Assembly (NCBI GenBank): GCA_021155145.1
Contig: JAJNPX010000156.1
Span: 1-10,081, forward strand
DNA: 10,081 nucleotides
Reading direction: 5' to 3'
Source: Acidisarcina sp.
Lineage (GTDB): Bacteria; Acidobacteriota; Blastocatellia; Pyrinomonadales; Pyrinomonadaceae
Part shown: positions 6,114-10,081 of the stretch, piece by piece
Layout of the letters: every line of letters begins with the position of its first letter
How positions within the stretch are numbered: the first letter of the stretch is position 1
Position numbers and translations under genes: made by a program
The notes under the pieces: model-generated
Told to the model about the DNA's origin: nothing
What the model saw: the letters and a program-made list of their open reading frames with translations, nothing else
Databases searched by the model: none

Positions 6114-7163
6114 ATGACGCGATTACTCGCCACTTTTTCGTTAGTCGTCTTATTGCTAGGCCATCCCATCCGGTGGATGTGTTTCGAGACCGATCAATAT
6201 AATCTGCCGCCGACGCCACTCGCGGATATCGGCCCGGAGGTTTACGAGCATACGCGGGACAACATCAGCAAAGCGATCGAGAAGGTCAACGCCGAGATCC
6301 GATCCAAACGGGAGTGTCTCGATAAGCCATCGTGTAAAACTGCCTCTAATTATCGAAAGCGCCTTGCATATCTTCGAACTGAAGCCGCGGTCTCTCGTGC
6401 GGTATTCGATCGGCTCGGGTCTGGAATGATCGCGTTTGCCAAGGCAGGTGATTGGATCAATTCGCACAAGTTCCGCTCTCAACCGGCGAGATATAAAACA
6501 AGCTATCGCGATTCGATCTTCGTCACGATCCCGACGGATTACCTCACCATTAGCCCGACAGTCAACATCTACGGCACGCACCTTGGCACCGATAAGATCG
6601 CTCACTTTTTTCAACAAGGATATCAGTATTATAGGTTGGCCGGAAGGCAGATCGCGAAGGGCTCATCCATCGAAGCTGCCGAGGCAAAGGCCGTTTCCTG
6701 GGGTCGGATGACGGAAAATACTTACTACGGAACGCTTGTCGGCGGCGTTTTCTCGAACGCGGATCTATTTGCGAACTTGATCGGAATGAGATTTTACGAA
6801 GGGCTAACGAAACGGGTAAAAGTCGGGAGTCTAGTTCGTCCGGAGACGTTGATCTTGGAGAACGGACTGTGGAAACTAAACGCCGCAGGGACCTCCGAAG
6901 AAGTTCTTCTGCGGCCATTCATTTCCGATCATCTGAACGAGGCGTTGAACCCATCCCGATTCATCCCCGGACTACGCTCATCGGTGCGCGGCATCGTAAG
7001 AAAGAAGAGCTGCTCTCAATGGCGTGCGGCCTATCCGACAAGATCGCGCGAGGACTTTCAGTCGTTGACCGATTCGCTCGCACGTTGGAACGGCGAAGAC
7101 TACGGCCACAAGCCGAGTAAGAAGTTGGTTACGATCGCTAACACCTGCTACGGATCAGGCTAG
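6114..7163 (+). CDS. Exported protein of unknown function with DKxxHF...SxxDLxxNxxG pattern
   Basis: 349 residues; I cannot name the family. The N-terminus MTRLLATFSLVVLLLG is a signal peptide or anchor ending near HPIRW. No other clear membrane segment is seen. Residues 36-90 are helical and charged, with Cys68 and Cys74. The core holds GTHLGTDKIAHFFQQGY (154-170), then TENTYYG (200-206), then FSNADLFANLIGMRFYEG (213-230). The order DKxxHF, an acidic residue, then SxxDLxxNxxG recalls VanZ-like and YfiM/DUF2279-like proteins; this is a motif impression, not a homology result. Five cysteines (23, 68, 74, 300, 345) may form disulphides after export. A GTG at 6054 would add 20 residues before the signal peptide; the ATG at 6114 is preferred. 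The 3' end overlaps the converging aminotransferase gene by 9 bases. Confidence 0.85.
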   Translation: MTRLLATFSLVVLLLGHPIRWMCFETDQYNLPPTPLADIGPEVYEHTRDNISKAIEKVNAEIRSKRECLDKPSCKTASNYRKRLAYLRTEAAVSRAVFDRLGSGMIAFAKAGDWINSHKFRSQPARYKTSYRDSIFVTIPTDYLTISPTVNIYGTHLGTDKIAHFFQQGYQYYRLAGRQIAKGSSIEAAEAKAVSWGRMTENTYYGTLVGGVFSNADLFANLIGMRFYEGLTKRVKVGSLVRPETLILENGLWKLNAAGTSEEVLLRPFISDHLNEALNPSRFIPGLRSSVRGIVRKKSCSQWRAAYPTRSREDFQSLTDSLARWNGEDYGHKPSKKLVTIANTCYGSG

Positions 7164-8315
7164 AACGCCCCTAAGTTTCTCCATCGCACCTTCAAGAACG
7201 TGTTCCTCGCGGGCGATACAGATACGCACGAATGGATCCCACAGATCTGTATCGGCGAATGCTGATCCCGGAGTCATTCCCACACCGGCGTCTCGCATCA
7301 GCATCTCGTTGAAAGCGATGGCGTCATTGTGGCCCTCGGGGATTCGAGCCCAGATGTAGAAGGCTGAACCCGAATCGTAAAGGTCGAAACCAAGTTCCTT
7401 CAGACCGCCGCCGAACGAGAGCCGTTTCGCGTCGAACTTGTCGCGAAGCTTGGTGTAGTAATCGTCGTCAGCCATCAATACCTTCGCGAGTGCCGCTTGC
7501 AGAGGAGTCGCGGGGCAAACGTAGATAACGTTGGCGGCGTTATTGATCGGGGCAATAAGTTCACCTTTGCCGTATGCATAACCGAGCCGCCAACCAGAAA
7601 TGTTCCAAGATTTTGAGAACGAGTTGACAGTGATAGTCCGCTCACGCATGTCCGGCAGCGACGCGATTGGCGTGTGCGGATTTTCGCCGGTGACGTAGTG
7701 CTCGTAGACCTCGTCGGATATGACGAGCAGGTCGAGTTCCTTCGCAACGTCGGCGATCGCCTCAAGCTCGGTCTGCGACATCACCTTCCCGCTGGGGTTT
7801 GCGGGAGTGCAGACGATGATCGCCTTCAGCGGATACTCGCTGCGGTCTTTTAATTCCTTGGCCCGTGCGAACAGAGCGTCTTTCTCGAAATGAAGATTTT
7901 CGTCAAGCTCGAACGTCTCGGTCTTGCCGCCAAACTCCTCAAGTATGCGGCGGTGGTACGGATAGTAAGGCTCGAAGACGAGAGCCGACTTCCCGCGCAA
8001 ATATGACTGGGCGATACCGATCAACGCACCGGTACCGCCATTCGTGACCATAACCTCGAACGGGCGGGCATCAGGGTCAACCTCGATACCGTTATAGCGC
8101 TTTACCTTTTCCGATACGGCTCTGCGCAAGCCGGCATCACCCTCGCTGCCGCCATAGTGATTCTGGCTTGCGGCAATGATCGCAGCGGCCTCGGCAGCCA
8201 ACTGCGGGTCAATAGGCAATTCGGACTGTCCCTGAACAAGGTTCCCACTCGGCGGCACAAGCCGCGTGATCGCTCGGATATCCGGCTTCACTTTCTTCAC
8301 TTTTGCTTCGGTCAT
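7155..8315 (-). CDS. Class I/II PLP-dependent aminotransferase (aspartate aminotransferase-like fold)
   Basis: Cytoplasmic fold-type I aminotransferase of 386 residues, a usual length. It transfers an amino group between an amino acid and a 2-oxoacid. Key residues are visible: the phosphate-binding turn NGGTGA (92-97), NPSG with Asn173, DEVYEHY with Asp201 and Tyr204, the Schiff-base lysine Lys235 in SFSKSWNISGWRLGY with Arg243, and the carboxylate-binding Arg364 in FVRICIA. Tyr54 in NHYGGSEGDAGLR fits the usual substrate-site tyrosine. The substrate cannot be told from sequence; aspartate, aromatic or alanine-type activity are all possible. A TTG nine codons upstream (8342) extends the frame, but the ATG at 8315 is preferred. 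No Shine-Dalgarno is seen. It is divergent from the P450 gene, with 105 bases between starts, and its 3' end overlaps the 6114 gene. Confidence 0.93.
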   Translation of the reverse strand: MTEAKVKKVKPDIRAITRLVPPSGNLVQGQSELPIDPQLAAEAAAIIAASQNHYGGSEGDAGLRRAVSEKVKRYNGIEVDPDARPFEVMVTNGGTGALIGIAQSYLRGKSALVFEPYYPYHRRILEEFGGKTETFELDENLHFEKDALFARAKELKDRSEYPLKAIIVCTPANPSGKVMSQTELEAIADVAKELDLLVISDEVYEHYVTGENPHTPIASLPDMRERTITVNSFSKSWNISGWRLGYAYGKGELIAPINNAANVIYVCPATPLQAALAKVLMADDDYYTKLRDKFDAKRLSFGGGLKELGFDLYDSGSAFYIWARIPEGHNDAIAFNEMLMRDAGVGMTPGSAFADTDLWDPFVRICIAREEHVLEGAMEKLRGVLA

Positions 8316-8323
8316 AAACGAAT

Positions 8324-8332
8324 AATTTATCA
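8324..8332 (-). promoter_or_regulatory. Extended -10-like element just upstream of the aminotransferase start
   Basis: On the - strand TGATAAATT (8332-8324) has the TGn of an extended -10 followed by TAAATT. Eight bases separate it from the ATG at 8315, which would place the transcript start at or within a base or two of the start codon. The gene has no Shine-Dalgarno, consistent with a leaderless message. No good -35 is visible. Confidence 0.35.
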
Positions 8333-8393
8333 GTTTCGACAAATATCAGGAAACGCAACTGGGCTCGGCCATTCTCTGGGAGAGCGTCGCCTG

Positions 8394-8414
8394 TAGGATA
8401 ATAATGCCGGAGGA
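8394..8414 (+). promoter_or_regulatory. P450 ribosome binding site, with a -10-like hexamer before it
   Basis: GGAGGA (8409-8414) stands six bases before the ATG at 8421 and is the strongest Shine-Dalgarno in the window; it fixes the P450 start. GATAAT (8397-8402) resembles a -10 but no -35 matches at 16-18 bases. If it is the -10, the leader would be short, close to the Shine-Dalgarno itself. The ribosome site is well supported; the promoter is weak. Confidence 0.55.
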
Positions 8415-8420
8415 ACCAAA

Positions 8421-9755
8421 ATGACTCGATTACTGCCTCCCGCTCAGCCTGCTGACCTTTTCGGTGGCCATTTCCGATCGTTTCGAAGGGATCCTACCGG
8501 GTTCTTATCGCGTCAGGCCGCTCTTGGTGATGTCTCATACTTTCGAATGGGGCCGCAGCAGTGCTTTTCGATAGCCCACCCCGACCTGATCCGCGATGTT
8601 CTCGTCGTGAATGCTCACAAATTCGAAAAGGGCCGGGCACTGCAGCGGGCAAAGGTGCTGCTTGGCGACGGCCTGCTCACAAGTGAAGGCAAGCACCACC
8701 TCCGCCAGCGCCGAATGATCCAGCCGGCATTTCACCGCAACAGGATCGCTGAATACTCTCGTTCAATGGTGGAGCATGCCGAAAGAATGGCTGAATCATG
8801 GTCAGACGGCGATACGATGGACATCGACCAGGAGATGATGCGCCTCACACTTCGAATAGTAGCCGAAACGCTTTTCTCGGCTAACGTCGACGACTCCGCG
8901 GACGATGTTGGCAAAGCGATGACTACCGTGACCGAGCTGTTCAATTTCCTCCTCCTTCCCTTTTCAGAGTGGCTGCAAAAATTGCCCATTCCACACACGC
9001 GTCGATTCAATAAAGCACGTGACACATTCAACTCGATAATGTTTCGAATGATAGCCGAGCGACGCAGATCGAACGAAGACAAAGGCGACCTGCTTTCAAT
9101 GCTGCTCTCCGCACGGGATGAGGTCGATGCAAGCTTGATGACCGATAAACAGGTGAGAGACGAGGCGCTCACGCTTTTTCTTGCCGGCCATGAAACGACC
9201 GCCAACGCTCTGATATGGACGTGGTACCTTTTGTCGCAGAATGCTCAAGTCGAGTCAAAACTGCATTCCGAACTCAATGACGTGTTACAGGGACGATCAC
9301 CAACGATCGACGATCTCGCCAACCTGAGATACACCGAATCGGTACTGGCAGAATCGATGCGGCTTTTTCCTCCGGCGTGGACCGTTGGCAGGTTGGCGAT
9401 CGAAGATCACGAGCTCGGCGGCTATCGAATACCTAGAGGCTCGCTCGTTCTCGCGAGTCAATTCGTGGTCCATCACGACTCGCGGTTTTGGGAACGACCG
9501 GAAGAATTTATTCCTGAACGCTGGGAAACACAAAGCATAAAGGAAGCGGGGCAGAGATTCGTATATTTCCCGTTCGGTGCGGGCGTCCGGCGGTGCATTG
9601 GAGAGGGCTTTGCCTGGACCGAGGGAGTTTTACTGCTTGCTGCCCTCGCACAGCGTTGGGAACTTAGGCTCGATCCAACGCAAAAGATCGGCCTGAATCC
9701 GATGATAACGCTAAGACCCAAGTATGGAATGCGAATGTCGGCCCATGCGAGATGA
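8421..9755 (+). CDS. Cytochrome P450 monooxygenase
   Basis: Heme-thiolate monooxygenase of 444 residues, soluble (no N-terminal anchor), the usual bacterial size. The C-helix segment with HHLRQRRMIQPAFH is typical; its WxxxR tryptophan is replaced by His while the Arg is kept. The I-helix oxygen-activation motif is AGHETT (255-260). The K-helix ExxR is ESMR (Glu311, Arg314). PERW stands at 365-368. The heme loop FGAGVRRCIG has the iron-ligating Cys392. All core motifs are intact, so it should be active. It lacks a fused reductase or ferredoxin domain, and none is encoded nearby, so electrons must come from partners elsewhere. The substrate is unknown; the overall look is closer to fatty-acid or terpenoid-type P450s than to P450cam, which is an impression only. 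The start is fixed by the GGAGGA site. It ends five bases from the converging glycosylase gene. Confidence 0.96.
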   Translation: MTRLLPPAQPADLFGGHFRSFRRDPTGFLSRQAALGDVSYFRMGPQQCFSIAHPDLIRDVLVVNAHKFEKGRALQRAKVLLGDGLLTSEGKHHLRQRRMIQPAFHRNRIAEYSRSMVEHAERMAESWSDGDTMDIDQEMMRLTLRIVAETLFSANVDDSADDVGKAMTTVTELFNFLLLPFSEWLQKLPIPHTRRFNKARDTFNSIMFRMIAERRRSNEDKGDLLSMLLSARDEVDASLMTDKQVRDEALTLFLAGHETTANALIWTWYLLSQNAQVESKLHSELNDVLQGRSPTIDDLANLRYTESVLAESMRLFPPAWTVGRLAIEDHELGGYRIPRGSLVLASQFVVHHDSRFWERPEEFIPERWETQSIKEAGQRFVYFPFGAGVRRCIGEGFAWTEGVLLLAALAQRWELRLDPTQKIGLNPMITLRPKYGMRMSAHAR

Positions 9756-9760
9756 AGATC

Positions 9761-10081
9761 TCATTCGGAAAGGAGGCGATCTGCGATTCGCGGCCTGCTG
9801 ACATGATCATTTCCAAAAACCCAAAATCGAAACGGCTTTTCCGCGTCTTCCGCGGCATAGTCAATGCCGATCCGCTTTCCGATCGCGATCTCATCCTGCT
9901 GGATGATCTTGTGTTCCTCGACCCAGATCTTATCGCCAGTAAGGCTGGCGCCGTTCAGCGACCGGTCTATATCCAATGCGATACAGAGTTTGCCCGGTCC
10001 CGAGGTGAGGTTCTTGTCCTTCATTTTTCCTCGGCGCCGCCGCATTAGATCGATCCCCTCTAGGGGCTCGACCGCCCTGAT
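9761..10081 (-). CDS. 3-methyladenine DNA glycosylase, Mpg/Aag family, C-terminal part
   Basis: Base-excision repair enzyme that removes alkylated purines such as 3-methyladenine from DNA in the cytoplasm. The frame stays open through the right edge, so the N-terminal half, including the catalytic glutamate, is outside the window. About 106 residues are visible. They begin with IRAVEPLEGIDLMRRRRG, continue with LTSGPGKLCIALDIDRSLNG, then LTGDKIWVEE, GKRIGIDYAAE and KPFRFWVFGNDHVSRPR, the conserved C-terminal order of this family. An internal ATG at 10045 is not the start, because conserved family sequence continues upstream of it. One small oddity is GKRIGI where the family usually has GPRIGI. 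The stop lies five bases beyond the stop of the converging P450 gene, with no terminator between them. Confidence 0.93.
   Translation of the reverse strand: MRAVEPLEGIDLMRRRRGKMKDKNLTSGPGKLCIALDIDRSLNGASLTGDKIWVEEHKIIQQDEIAIGKRIGIDYAAEDAEKPFRFWVFGNDHVSRPRIADRLLSE

Noticed and set aside
6156..6617. - strand frame of 153 codons inside the 6114 gene
   Set aside because: The + strand frame has a signal peptide and ordered motifs; the - strand translation is Arg-rich without recognisable features.
9752..10048. + strand frame of 98 codons after the P450 gene, overlapping its stop as ATGA
   Set aside because: Although the overlap looks like coupling, the - strand here encodes conserved Mpg/Aag glycosylase sequence that runs on to the window edge.
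10055..10066. Perfect inverted repeat CCCC-TCTA-GGGG near the right edge
   Set aside because: It lies within the conserved EPLEG-coding part of the glycosylase gene and is explained by codons.

Overview
The window reads as an ordinary chromosomal stretch of a diderm bacterium of mid GC content (I estimate a little over 50%, not counted). The cell wall is of the meso-diaminopimelate type, because Mpl and a PBP4-type carboxypeptidase are both encoded. A family S46 dipeptidyl peptidase, a bacterial cytochrome P450, a glycine-rich RRM protein and an Mpg/Aag-type glycosylase in one neighbourhood would fit Acidobacteriota (for example Blastocatellia). That placement is inference; no rRNA or marker gene is present. 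I see no mobile element, tRNA, rRNA, CRISPR array or phage gene.

Layout. 1-1116 (+): 3' part of a PBP4/DacB-type D-Ala-D-Ala carboxypeptidase, whose 5' end is outside the window. 1130-1165: a stem-loop suited to ending transcription in both directions. 1197-1544 (-): a small RRM protein with an RGG/YGG tail. 1545-1856: noncoding, probably holding the rbp promoter. 1857-5959 (-): a probable three-gene operon read right to left: exported S46 peptidase, exported protein of unknown function (joined by an ATGA overlap), and Mpl (12 bases further on). 5960-6113: divergent promoter region. 6114-7163 (+): exported protein of unknown function with a VanZ/YfiM-like residue pattern. Its 3' end overlaps by 9 bases the end of 7155-8315 (-), a class I PLP aminotransferase. 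8316-8420: divergent promoter region. 8421-9755 (+): cytochrome P450. 9761-10081 (-): C-terminal part of a 3-methyladenine DNA glycosylase, cut by the right edge.

How the genes relate. DacB trims or cuts periplasmic peptidoglycan and Mpl returns recovered tripeptide to the precursor pool, so both ends of wall turnover are represented, although in separate transcription units. The S46 peptidase would release dipeptides from peptides outside the cytoplasm; its link to Mpl is positional only. The aminotransferase, P450 and glycosylase show no clear pathway link. Most starts here lack a visible Shine-Dalgarno sequence; only the RRM protein and the P450 have a good one. I found no convincing novel multi-gene system. 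The best leads are the exported VanZ/YfiM-like protein, the serine at the S46 specificity position, and the unknown gene between the S46 peptidase and Mpl.
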